Shown: in pieces, positions 25,119 through 32,775 of the stretch
How positions within the stretch are numbered: the stretch's first letter is position 1
Layout of the letters: every line of letters begins with the position of its first letter
Virus record (IMG/VR): IMGVR_UViG_3300036818_000065
Span: 1 to 50,820 of that record
Length of the DNA stretch: 50,820 bases
Reading direction: 5' to 3' (one strand)
Origin: a virus
The notes under the pieces: model-generated
Told to the model about the DNA's origin: nothing
Seen by the model: the letters and a program-made list of their open reading frames with translations, nothing else
Database searches by the model: none
Position numbers and translations under genes: made by a program

Positions 25119-25183
25119 TAGCGGGGAATCGTGGATTAGGTTATACTTGCTGTACCAGCCAAGCAGACAAAGGAGTATCTACA
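25119..25183 (+). promoter_or_regulatory. Phage promoter P2 and leader
   Basis: -35 TAGCGG (25119-25124), 17-base spacer, -10 TATACT (25142-25147), six bases, then ACCAGCCAA (25154-25162). The ribosome site AAAGGAG (25169-25175) serves the ATG at 25184. It is the same arrangement as P1 and P3. Confidence 0.7.
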
Positions 25184-25858
25184 ATGGAGTTCCCCAAACA
25201 TCTCAACCTTGACCTCACCAAGCGAGCCAGCCGCATGCTCAGCGCAGGCAACGTGGTAGTGACTGTCAAGAGCAAGTCGACGGGCGAGCACATCACCGTC
25301 AAGCTTGCAAGCCGCCTCAAAAACGATTCAGGGCGCGGCAAGAAATGGCAGCCCGTTGGCCCCGACCAAGCCAGCCACATCTTTGCTAGCGTTCGCAGCG
25401 CTGACGCCGCCGGGTGGGATGACAAGATTGGCACCTACTATCCCCGCAACGGTCGCTTCTACGAGGACGACAAAGCCGACCCGGCCCGGGTGTGGGCAGC
25501 GTCGGCGGTTATGCAGTGGCTCTGCGGCAATGCTGACGAAACTCGTGCCATCTACCAGGAGAGCAGCGAGTGTGGTCGTTGTGGCAAGAAGCTGACCGAC
25601 CCGGTAAGCATCGAACGCGGCATCGGTCCTGAATGCTGGGGCAAAGTGACCGGCAGCCAGCATCAGGTCAAGGACAAGACTGCGAGTAGCCGTCCAACGG
25701 AAGACGAGGTGATTGCCCGCGACGCGCGCAACGCAGAAGAAGAACACGCTGAGGCACACATGTTCGATCGGCAGACCAGAGGCGACGAGGCTGCTAAACG
25801 AGAGGCGCTCGCAGAATCCAGTGTCTTCACGGACGACAACGACGGAATCTTCAGTTGA
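25184..25858 (+). CDS. DUF6011-like zinc-binding protein
   Basis: 224 aa, ATG with AAAGGAG. The centre (about residues 130-155) has CGRCGKKLTDPVSIERGIGPECWGK spread over one short segment: Cys-x2-Cys, the phrase GIGPECW, and a third Cys. This is the DUF6011 signature common in actinobacterial and phage proteins. The N-terminal about 100 residues are a separate alpha/beta domain (NVVVTVKSKSTGEHITVK); the C-terminus is acidic. In this family the zinc motif often sits beside nucleic-acid enzymes; the role here is unknown. Confidence 0.75.
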   Translation: MEFPKHLNLDLTKRASRMLSAGNVVVTVKSKSTGEHITVKLASRLKNDSGRGKKWQPVGPDQASHIFASVRSADAAGWDDKIGTYYPRNGRFYEDDKADPARVWAASAVMQWLCGNADETRAIYQESSECGRCGKKLTDPVSIERGIGPECWGKVTGSQHQVKDKTASSRPTEDEVIARDARNAEEEHAEAHMFDRQTRGDEAAKREALAESSVFTDDNDGIFS

Positions 25859-25873
25859 CGAAAGGAGGGAATT

Positions 25874-25993
25874 ATGAGCCGTCCAGCCGGTAATTCGGTT
25901 GGGGCCACCTACCGGGGGGAGACGTGGGCGGCTAGGCAAATACCCGCAAATTACGGACAAATTGTGTTAGCGGGGCGGCGCCATACACGGTAA
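25874..25993 (+). CDS. Small 39-residue protein with ideal ribosome site
   Basis: ATG at 25874 follows AAAGGAGGGAATT, one of the best ribosome sites in the window, 15 bases after the DUF6011-like gene. The product starts MSRPAGNSVGATYRGETWAA and ends LAGRRHTR: small and basic, with no cysteines. The 3' end overlaps promoter P4. It is too short for family assignment; the strong site argues that it is translated. Confidence 0.55.
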   Translation: MSRPAGNSVGATYRGETWAARQIPANYGQIVLAGRRHTR

Positions 25994-26065
25994 GGTTGCC
26001 GCCTCGTAGCACCAACCAGCCGTCTCAGCTAAGCAGCAACTACCAGTGAGGAGAGCCGTTCTAGC
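25968..26065 (+). promoter_or_regulatory. Phage promoter P4 (weaker) and leader of the nuclease gene
   Basis: -35 TAGCGG (25968-25973), 17-base spacer, -10 TAAGGT (25991-25996). ACCAACCAGCC (26011-26021) resembles the ACCAGCCAA start of P1-P3 but lies 14 bases from the -10. The leader contains GAGGAGAGCCGTTCTAGC before ATG 26066. Confidence 0.5.
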
Positions 26066-27184
26066 ATGCCACCCCTGTCCGTCCGCACGTCTGAGCGCAC
26101 CACGTGGAAGCGCTGCCGCCAGCAATGGGCGTACGCCTACATGGCGATGCTCAAGCCGAAAACTGAGGCTCCTGCCCTGCGGTTTGGCGGACTAGTTCAC
26201 AAGGCGCTGGAGCTACGGTATCCACCTGGCATCAAACGTGGGCCACATCCGGCCAAGACGTTTGAGAAAGTCTTTAAGGCTGAGTTAATCGACGCCGAAG
26301 AGAAGTGGGGCTTCCGTGACGCCGATGGTGATTGGGCCAATGCCCTAGAGCTAGGCATCGCCATGATGAACGCTTACGTCGACGAGTTTGGTAAAGACGA
26401 GCGCTACAAAGTGATATCCTCTGAGCGTACGTTCAAAGTGCCTGTGCTCAATCCGCGTACGGGCAAGGTGGCGTTTTACTACGTGGGCACCATTGATGGG
26501 GTTTGGGAAGACAGGCAGGACAAAGCCAAGCTGCTCAACGATTACAAGACCACCAAGAACAACCCCGAGGACCTTGATTACCTAGCGCTGGACGACCAAG
26601 CCGACGCCTATTGGACGTGGGGTGTCGACGCGCTGTACGCCGAGGGCGTCCTCAAACCCAAGGACAAACTCAAGGGGATGATCTATACCTACCTGCGTAA
26701 GGCCATGCCAGACACCCGTCCCGTCAATGCGCAAGGACAGCGGCTTAACAAACCCAAGAAGGATGCGCTGATCACCGCAGCTACCAACCTCGGTATTGAG
26801 GTCAGGGGTCTCAAAGTCGATGAGCTGATTGAAGTGTGCCAGGCAGGTGGGGTGGACACGGACCAGCTAGGCGAGGTCAGCGAGAGGCAGCCGCCGCCGC
26901 TGTTCCATCGGGAGAAGGTTTTCCGGTCGGATGTAGAAAGAGAGTTTGCCCGGCCCATGGCCTACGCAGAGGCGCGTGAGATGTTCGCTGCCCGCGCCGG
27001 CAAGATGGCGGTTTACATGAATCCTGGCGGAGCGCCTCCCATGAACAACTGCGGCTTCTGCGGCTACAAGGAACTTTGCGAGATTGACAAGATAGGCGGT
27101 GACGTCGACGCCATGATCAAGGCGACGATGAAACCGTGGGATCCATACGAGCAACACGAGATTGAAGAAGAGGGAAAAGGATGA
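26066..27184 (+). CDS. PD-(D/E)XK nuclease with four-Cys cluster (Cas4/AddB/RecB-like)
   Basis: 372 aa, ATG. The N-terminus has SERTTWKRCRQQWAYAYM, with Cys17; GGLVHKALELR (about 50-60) supplies the family's conserved His. LLNDYKTTK (about 155-163) is motif D-Y-K of the PD-(D/E)XK core. Near the C-terminus CGFCGYKELC gives Cys329, Cys332 and Cys338. The spacing of one N-terminal and three C-terminal Cys is that of the iron-sulfur nucleases AddB and Cas4. It is probably a DNA-end processing exonuclease for recombination, working with the Sak4-like ATPase and SSB downstream. Confidence 0.82.
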   Translation: MPPLSVRTSERTTWKRCRQQWAYAYMAMLKPKTEAPALRFGGLVHKALELRYPPGIKRGPHPAKTFEKVFKAELIDAEEKWGFRDADGDWANALELGIAMMNAYVDEFGKDERYKVISSERTFKVPVLNPRTGKVAFYYVGTIDGVWEDRQDKAKLLNDYKTTKNNPEDLDYLALDDQADAYWTWGVDALYAEGVLKPKDKLKGMIYTYLRKAMPDTRPVNAQGQRLNKPKKDALITAATNLGIEVRGLKVDELIEVCQAGGVDTDQLGEVSERQPPPLFHREKVFRSDVEREFARPMAYAEAREMFAARAGKMAVYMNPGGAPPMNNCGFCGYKELCEIDKIGGDVDAMIKATMKPWDPYEQHEIEEEGKG

Positions 27185-27187
27185 CCA

Positions 27188-27260
27188 GCCGGGTTAGACT
27201 AATTGGAAAAGTCGCAGGCTTTGTAAGCCTGAGTTGCGAGTTCGAATCTCGTACCCGGTA
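27188..27260 (+). tRNA. tRNA-Thr (anticodon UGU)
   Basis: A full cloverleaf can be drawn by eye. Acceptor stem GCCGGGT/ACCCGGT (first pair G-U), D stem GAC/GTC with loop TAATTGGAAAA, anticodon stem CAGGC/GCCTG around the loop TTTGTAA (anticodon TGT), T stem GCGAG/CTCGT with loop TTCGAAT, discriminator A. CCA is not encoded. It starts four bases after the nuclease stop, so it is co-transcribed and must be cut out. It reads ACA threonine codons. Confidence 0.9.
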
Positions 27261-27261
27261 C

Positions 27262-27316
27262 TCCCCGCAAGGGGATGGAGCCCCCTGGGGCGGTGGCCAA
27301 CTAGGGCTGCCGCCCC
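27262..27316 (+). terminator. Two hairpins after the tRNA
   Basis: TCCCC-GCAA-GGGGA (27262-27275) is a five-pair stem with a GCAA tetraloop, and GGGGCGG (27287-27293) pairs with CCGCCCC (27310-27316). No U run follows. They probably mark tRNA 3' processing or partial attenuation between the nuclease/tRNA and the next genes. Confidence 0.5.
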
Positions 27317-27340
27317 AACCAACTAAAAGGAGCAACTAGA

Positions 27341-27586
27341 ATGCCAATCAAACATGGATCGGGTGAGCATGCAGAGTTGTGCGCTGCCCGCATGGCGGAA
27401 CGAGAGCACGAACGCAAGGAGCGCGCCCGCTTGGTTCGAGTCAAGCGCCGCCGCTGGCTACTCTGGACCCCGCTAGCCCTCGTTGGGGCAGTGTTGCTTG
27501 TGTGGCAGCTGACCAGCGACATGCCCATCCCGCTGCTGGTGTACGTAGGCATCGTGATGCTGCTGCCGACGGTGGTGGACGTCTGA
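27341..27586 (+). CDS. Small two-span membrane protein
   Basis: 81 aa, ATG after CCAACTAAAAGGAGCAACTAGA, a leader that resembles the start of the P3 transcript. The first 38 residues are hydrophilic and strongly basic (REHERKERARLVRVKRRRW), then two hydrophobic segments (about 40-56 and 62-80). The topology would place the basic part in the cytoplasm. No family is recognised; a role at the membrane in early infection is possible. Confidence 0.65.
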   Translation: MPIKHGSGEHAELCAARMAEREHERKERARLVRVKRRRWLLWTPLALVGAVLLVWQLTSDMPIPLLVYVGIVMLLPTVVDV

Positions 27587-27948
27587 TGGCTCTCACGCCT
27601 GCTCCAGACGGCTACCCCATCAAGCTGGTTCGCGACAACACGCCTGATCTGATCAACCAATCAGGCGAGCCAGGAGAATTGTGGTACGAGATCTCCACCA
27701 ATGTGGGAGAAGAGGAGCTTATGCGGCTTCTCAAACTCAAGCTCGCAGAGGAGGTGGGCGAGTATCTAGTTGACGGAGGGCGGAATGAGTTGGCTGATGT
27801 GCTGGCTGTGGTTGATGGGCTGTCTCGCCTACATGGGACTGGCTTGAGTGACATACTAGAGATCGTGCATAGTGACCCGCGCGGCATGTTTCCTGACGGG
27901 GTGGTCATGTTCGGTCGACATCCCGAGTTCGATGGAGGCGATGGATGA
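27586..27948 (+). CDS. MazG-like / phosphoribosyl-ATP pyrophosphohydrolase-like protein
   Basis: 120 aa. ATG at 27586 overlaps the preceding TGA by one base and fits the family start. The sequence KLVRDNTPDLI near the N-terminus, then LKLKLAEEVGEYLVDGG and NELADVLAVVDGL, is the E-E-x-x-E ... E-x-x-D metal-binding helix pair of the MazG-like fold. Such enzymes cleave (d)NTPs to monophosphates and diphosphate. It fits the phage's other nucleotide enzymes; the substrate is not deducible. Confidence 0.78.
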   Translation: MALTPAPDGYPIKLVRDNTPDLINQSGEPGELWYEISTNVGEEELMRLLKLKLAEEVGEYLVDGGRNELADVLAVVDGLSRLHGTGLSDILEIVHSDPRGMFPDGVVMFGRHPEFDGGDG

Positions 27949-28724
27949 GACCGCAGAAGCCAAAGTTGGGAGCGTCGGCTCAGATGCTCATTCATGGACC
28001 GCCGGGCATAGGCAAGACGCTTCTCATAGCGCAGCAGCCGCGCACCCTGATCATGCACCCGCCTACGGACCATCTGGATTCCATTCATAAACCCAGCAAC
28101 GTCGAAGAGATCATTCTGGGTGATCACGACGACTTCGATCAGGCATTTGAGTATCTGCAACAAGGCGGTGGTGAAGAGTTTGATTGGGTGTGGTTAGACA
28201 GCCTGTCTCTTTTCCAAGACCATGGGCTAGATGAAATTTGGAAGAATCTCATCGCGGCCAAACCCAACCGCAAAGAGTGGGGGCTGGACAAAGGCGAGTA
28301 CGGCCGCAACATGGAGCGCATTGCGCGTCGCACCCGCGAGCTGGTAGGACTGAGCATGACGGGGATGTTCCACCTGGGAATCACCTGCCACACTGAGATG
28401 CTGTACGATCCCGAGACTGAGAAAGACATGCTGATGCCTTGGGTGCAAGGTAAGGGCATGAGCACCCGCACGATGGCGGCGATGAACCTTGTCGGGTACT
28501 ACCGATGGGTCGCCGTTAAAAAAGGAAACAAAAAGCGACGTGCGCGCGTTCTGGACTTCCATGAAACGGAGGCGTTCAAAGCCAAGGACCAGCTTAACGT
28601 CTTTGGTGAGAGCGGGCGGTTGATCTCGCCGACCATGCCCGACATTCATCGGGCCATTGCAACCAAGAAGAAAGGTGGCAGCACTGCCGCCCCAAAACGG
28701 CGTAAACGCGCCAGGAGGAAATGA
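27945..28724 (+). CDS. RecA-fold ATPase, Sak4-like recombinase
   Basis: 259 aa; ATG overlaps the MazG-like stop (ATGA). Walker A GPPGIGKT at residues 18-25 and a Walker B-like FDWVWLDS at about 80-87. The early HPPTDHLDS segment and the lack of other domains fit the phage AAA_24/Sak4 family of single-strand annealing or strand-exchange ATPases. The C-terminus is basic (KRRKRARRK). It lies immediately upstream of a probable SSB, the usual Sak4 partner. Confidence 0.78.
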   Translation: MRPQKPKLGASAQMLIHGPPGIGKTLLIAQQPRTLIMHPPTDHLDSIHKPSNVEEIILGDHDDFDQAFEYLQQGGGEEFDWVWLDSLSLFQDHGLDEIWKNLIAAKPNRKEWGLDKGEYGRNMERIARRTRELVGLSMTGMFHLGITCHTEMLYDPETEKDMLMPWVQGKGMSTRTMAAMNLVGYYRWVAVKKGNKKRRARVLDFHETEAFKAKDQLNVFGESGRLISPTMPDIHRAIATKKKGGSTAAPKRRKRARRK

Positions 28725-29506
28725 TGCCCAAAGTCAAATACGACCTGCGGGATGTAGAGGCTGCAGGTGAAGGTTTCGAGACGCCGCCGCCCGGCTTGTA
28801 TCGCGCCAAACTAGCTGAGTGTAACATGACTCAGTCAAAGGCTGGCAACGACATGCTCGAATGCGTGTACGAGCTAACCAGGGGCGACTACAAAGGCAGC
28901 AAAGTCTGGGACTATATCGTCATTGGCGTAGAGGGATTCCCGGAACGAAAGCTGCGGCAGTTCCTGGAGGCTGTCGAACACATTACCGGCAAAAAGAATG
29001 CCAAGGGGTCGTTTGACCCCGACGAGTTCGAGGACAGCGAGGTTCAGCTGCGACTCAAGAACGAAACTTACGAAGACGAGCCACGCGCCAGGGTGGCTGC
29101 CGTGCTGCCTCTGCCTGAGGATGACGAGGACGAAGAAGAGATCGACGCCGAAGGCGAAGAGGATGACGACGACGAAGAAGGCGCAGGCGAGGAGTACACC
29201 TATGAGGAACTCGAAGGCATGGACCTCAAAGAGCTCAAAGAAGTCGTCGATGAGGAAGAGCTTGAGGGCATCCGCGTAACCAAAAAATCCAAGCAAGAGA
29301 CCGTCTTGGCTAAGGTGGCTGAGGCGCTTGAGCTAGAGCCTGCAGAGGAAGACGAGGACGGAGACGAGGTTGAGTACGAGGACATGACCCCCGAAGAACT
29401 CAAAGCAGAGCTCAATGACCGTGGCCTGAAAACGGCGGGCAAAAAAGCAGTACTGATCGCCCGCCTGGAGAAGGATGACGAGGAGGCTGAGAATCCCTTC
29501 GAGTAG
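28721..29506 (+). CDS. Single-strand DNA-binding protein (DUF669-like) with SAP-like modules
   Basis: 261 aa, ATG with AGGAGGAA. The first about 120 residues match the DUF669 phage SSB pattern (PPPGLYRAKLAECNMTQSKAGNDML, then VWDYIVIG). An acidic linker leads to two HeH/SAP-like helical modules: about 160-205 (MDLKELKEVVDEEELEGIRV) and about 222-252 (MTPEELKAELNDRGLKTAGKK), the second a good SAP motif. It ends in an acidic tip (DDEEAENPFE), as SSBs usually do to recruit partners. SAP modules add DNA or protein contacts; two in one SSB is unusual. Confidence 0.78.
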   Translation: MMPKVKYDLRDVEAAGEGFETPPPGLYRAKLAECNMTQSKAGNDMLECVYELTRGDYKGSKVWDYIVIGVEGFPERKLRQFLEAVEHITGKKNAKGSFDPDEFEDSEVQLRLKNETYEDEPRARVAAVLPLPEDDEDEEEIDAEGEEDDDDEEGAGEEYTYEELEGMDLKELKEVVDEEELEGIRVTKKSKQETVLAKVAEALELEPAEEDEDGDEVEYEDMTPEELKAELNDRGLKTAGKKAVLIARLEKDDEEAENPFE

Positions 29507-29777
29507 TAGACAGCCGGTTGCTGCCGATCCGTTCAGCACTGACGATCTGGCGCTAGCAACGGTGCTCTGCATGCAGGGTTTCGGTGCTAGCCGCCTGGTT
29601 CGAAAGCGGCAGGACAGTCGGCAGGCCGAGTGGCAGTTCGATCGTGATGACAGGCTGGACAAGATCGTGAGCGAATATAATTCAGGCACGCACCAGGTTG
29701 AGCCTCGTCAGTTCATGTCAACCCTGAAGAAAGTCCGCAGGCAACTGTATGGCTTCTTGGATCACAGGGCGCTGTGA
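29475..29777 (+). CDS. DUF5659-like small protein
   Basis: 100 aa. The ATG at 29475 overlaps the SSB gene by 32 bases; no better start is visible. The central sequence DDLALATVLCMQGFGASRLV, then a basic Arg/Lys-rich middle, and FMSTLKKVRRQLYGFL match my memory of the DUF5659 family, which occurs beside phage replication genes. The function is unknown. Confidence 0.6.
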   Translation: MTRRLRIPSSSRQPVAADPFSTDDLALATVLCMQGFGASRLVRKRQDSRQAEWQFDRDDRLDKIVSEYNSGTHQVEPRQFMSTLKKVRRQLYGFLDHRAL

Positions 29778-32575
29778 AAGTCACGGACGAGCAAATTGCC
29801 AAGCTCAAACCGTTCCTGGTTGGGGAGCGGCCCGGTGGTGACGGGGAGTGGGGGATGTTTTGTCCCCTGCACCCCGACACCACCCGCTCGGCAAGCCTCA
29901 ACGTCAACAAGGGTGTCTTCCACTGCCAGGCTTGTAGCGAAGGTGGCTCCGTCGACATGCTGATCGATTTAGAGGATACTTGGGTCAAACCCGAGGGACG
30001 TGTAAACAGCCGCGCCCGGCCTGCCCGCGCCAGCGTAGCACCCAGCGACGAGGTGTCGAAGGGAAAGGTGCGCGGATGGCATGCCGCCCTTCTGCAAGAT
30101 CATCCAGCGAGGCTAGACAACTTAATGTCTGCGCGTGGTGTCAACGAAGAGTTGATTCGTGACTTTGAGATTGGATGGGATGCCAACAGGCGGGTATACA
30201 CGATCCCCATCTACAGCAACAAGGGTGACATCTGGAACGTACGGCGTTACGACCTCAAGCCTCACGGCGACCGCCGCAAGATGTGGAGCGTCAAAGGCAT
30301 GGGAGCGCCGCGCTTGTATCCCGTCAAGCAGCTGCTAGACAAGCCCGACTACATCATCATCTGCGAGGGCGAGTGGGACTGTCTTCTCACTATTCAACAC
30401 GACTTTCACGCCATCACCCGAACGGGGGCAGCGGACGTATGGGAAGACCGATGGAATCAGCTGTTCAAAGGCATGACTATTTACCTAGCGCACGACAGCG
30501 ACTACAAGGGACAGCTGGCTAATCGCAAGATCGGAGAACAACTGCTGGGCATTGCAGATGAGGTGCGAGTGCTACGACTGCCCTACCCGGTGATCAAAAA
30601 AGACGGCAAAGACTTGACTGACTTCTGGCTCGACTACAGTGATCATCCAGAGGCTGAGATGCGCTCCTTGATGGAAGACGCTCAGCTGTTCAATCCTCGC
30701 ATGTTTGAAGTTGAAGACACCGATGCCTCTGATGCCAGCGTGCTAGACAGCTTCGACTCGAGGCGCGTGGCGCAGCCTATGCGGTTGACTGTCACCATCA
30801 AGGGCAAGCGGGACCCAGGATTCTCCATTCCACGCAAGGTGAAATACCAGTGTACGATGGACGCTGGGACCAAGTGTCAAACTTGTCCGTTGTTGCAAGC
30901 ACAAGGCCAAGCAAATGTGGAGATCCCAGCCGCTGATCCTGTGGTGCTTGAGATGATGGAGAGCACCAAAGGACAGTTGCGTGACATTCTTCGTATGCAC
31001 TACGGCATCCCCAAATGTCAAAGACTTGAGATTACTGTCGACCAGCATCAGGCAGTGGAGATCCTCTACGCCCGCCCCAGCATTGACCACGTCAAGAGCG
31101 AGGAGGCTGCAGACTTCAAGAATGTCAAGATTACTAGCGTGGGCAAACACGACACGCTGCCCAACAACACGGTACAGGCGGTGGGCGCGTTGCATCCTGA
31201 CCCTCGTCGGCAGACCAATGAGTTTCAAGCTTGGGACGTGAGCGTGATGGAAACCAGCTTGGACAAATACGAGTTGGACGAGGACGACGTTGAAATGCTT
31301 AAGCGGTTTCGACCCCGAACCGGACAGCGGCCACTCAGCAAGCTGGCAGAGATAGCACGAGACATGAGCGCTCATGTGACCAAGATATATGGTAGGCCGG
31401 AGCTGCATGCCGCTATCGATCTGACGTTCCATAGCGCTCTCAGCTTCAACTTTGGTGGGCAGCATGTTGATCGAGGTTGGCTTGAGTTGCTGGTGGTGGG
31501 TGACACTCGTACGGGCAAGAGCGAGACTGCCCTCAAGCTGAGCAGGCACTACGGCGCAGGCGAGCTCGTGTCCTGTGAGGCAGCTAGCTATGCAGGCATA
31601 GTAGGTGGCCTGCAACAATATGGTTCAAAAGAGTGGAGCGTCACCTGGGGTGCTATCCCTATCAACGACAGGCGGCTAGTCATCCTGGATGAGATTGGAG
31701 GCATGCATCCGGAGGAGATTGCGGCCATGAGCTCCGTCCGGTCTAGCGGTACTGCCGAGCTGACCAAAATTCAGAGCGAGCGTACGTACGCCAGGACGAG
31801 GCTGATCTGGCTTGGCAACCCGCGTAATGGTCGCATGAGCGACTATACGTACGGAGTTCAAGCCATCAGACCGCTCATCGGCAACGATGAGGACATTGCC
31901 CGCTTCGACCTGGCCATGAGTGTGGTGGCTGATGAGGTTCCAGCTCAGGCCATCAACACGGTGCGAGTGGTGGGCTCTAACCCTTACTCAGACGAGGCCT
32001 GCAACAAGCTGCTACGATGGGCCTGGTCACGCAAGGCCGGTGATGTCGTGTGGGTGGAGGGCGCGCAGGAGGAAGTATTGGAGGCAGCCAACCAGTTGGG
32101 TCGCAAGTTCATTGAGGACCCGCCGTTGGTACAGGCCGCCAACATACGCATCAAGGTAGCACGGCTGGCAGTGGCCATGGCCATTCGGTTGTTCAGCAGC
32201 GACGAGGATTTCGAGCGGGTGCTGGTTCGTAGAGAACACGTACAAGACGCGGTGCGTTTCCTCGAACGTATATACAGCATGAAGAACTTTGGATATGCCG
32301 AGCGCAGCCAGGAACTGATACACGACCGTCGTGAGGCTGAGGACCATCGTGCTTACATAGAACGATATCTTGAGGCCAACCCCAACCTTGCCAAGTTCTT
32401 GCGCGGTACCGGGTCATTCCGCCGACCTGACATTGAGGAGATCATGCACATTGGTCGTGAAGAAGCTAACGCCATCATCGCCACCCTCTGGGACCGCCGC
32501 ATGATCCGCAAAGAGAAAGGCGACAGCAAAGTGGAGCCAACGCTGCACCGAATTTTGAGGGAGATCAAGGCATGA
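29774..32575 (+). CDS. Primase-helicase: CHC2 zinc finger, Toprim, MCM-type AAA+ helicase
   Basis: 933 aa, GTG overlapping the previous stop (GTGA). A CHC2-type finger uses Cys30, His33, Cys51 and Cys54. The Toprim core has ICEGEWD (Glu198-Asp202) and HDSDYKG (Asp241, Asp243). A second Cys cluster (CTMDAGTKCQTC, 360-371) follows. Residues about 560-720 are an MCM-like AAA+ module: Walker A GDTRTGKS (576-583), Walker B LVILDE (635-640), sensor-1 Asn682 in LGNPRNG, arginine finger in ARFDLAMS (Arg710). The C-terminus looks winged-helix-like. One polypeptide would thus prime and unwind. MCM helicases are archaeal and eukaryotic but known from some mobile elements. Confidence 0.85.
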   Translation: MKVTDEQIAKLKPFLVGERPGGDGEWGMFCPLHPDTTRSASLNVNKGVFHCQACSEGGSVDMLIDLEDTWVKPEGRVNSRARPARASVAPSDEVSKGKVRGWHAALLQDHPARLDNLMSARGVNEELIRDFEIGWDANRRVYTIPIYSNKGDIWNVRRYDLKPHGDRRKMWSVKGMGAPRLYPVKQLLDKPDYIIICEGEWDCLLTIQHDFHAITRTGAADVWEDRWNQLFKGMTIYLAHDSDYKGQLANRKIGEQLLGIADEVRVLRLPYPVIKKDGKDLTDFWLDYSDHPEAEMRSLMEDAQLFNPRMFEVEDTDASDASVLDSFDSRRVAQPMRLTVTIKGKRDPGFSIPRKVKYQCTMDAGTKCQTCPLLQAQGQANVEIPAADPVVLEMMESTKGQLRDILRMHYGIPKCQRLEITVDQHQAVEILYARPSIDHVKSEEAADFKNVKITSVGKHDTLPNNTVQAVGALHPDPRRQTNEFQAWDVSVMETSLDKYELDEDDVEMLKRFRPRTGQRPLSKLAEIARDMSAHVTKIYGRPELHAAIDLTFHSALSFNFGGQHVDRGWLELLVVGDTRTGKSETALKLSRHYGAGELVSCEAASYAGIVGGLQQYGSKEWSVTWGAIPINDRRLVILDEIGGMHPEEIAAMSSVRSSGTAELTKIQSERTYARTRLIWLGNPRNGRMSDYTYGVQAIRPLIGNDEDIARFDLAMSVVADEVPAQAINTVRVVGSNPYSDEACNKLLRWAWSRKAGDVVWVEGAQEEVLEAANQLGRKFIEDPPLVQAANIRIKVARLAVAMAIRLFSSDEDFERVLVRREHVQDAVRFLERIYSMKNFGYAERSQELIHDRREAEDHRAYIERYLEANPNLAKFLRGTGSFRRPDIEEIMHIGREEANAIIATLWDRRMIRKEKGDSKVEPTLHRILREIKA

Positions 32576-32775
32576 AAGTTCACCTCACTACGATGCCCGC
32601 CCCTTACGTTCTACCGGCCGACCCAAAGCAAGGCAGGCCCAAGGATGTAAAGGTTGACCGCGTTTCGATATTCAAGGTGGTCAAAATAGATGAACTAATT
32701 AAGTGGTGCAAAGACAACCCCGACGTTCCGGCCGACTCACTGGCCCTGTCGTTGGAGTCAGGAGCGTTCAAATGA
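32572..32775 (+). CDS. Hypothetical small protein
   Basis: 67 aa; ATG overlaps the primase-helicase stop (ATGA). Basic and Pro-rich N-terminus (MPAPYVLPADPKQGRPKDV), then an amphipathic helix IDELIKWCKDNPDVPADSLALSLE. No family is recognised. Translational coupling to the helicase suggests a partner role. Confidence 0.6.
   Translation: MKVHLTTMPAPYVLPADPKQGRPKDVKVDRVSIFKVVKIDELIKWCKDNPDVPADSLALSLESGAFK

Larger units (their letters stand above)
24941..25183. other. Non-coding gap of 243 bases
   Basis: Holds palindromic locus A and promoter P2 (25119-25183). Between them (25050-25118) is a very G/C-rich stretch with further small palindromes (CTCTCGCGCG, GCGCGCGT) and two TAGCGG boxes, of which the second is the P2 -35. 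The open frame across it is interrupted by the palindromes' composition and has no ribosome site, so I do not call a gene. Confidence 0.6.
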
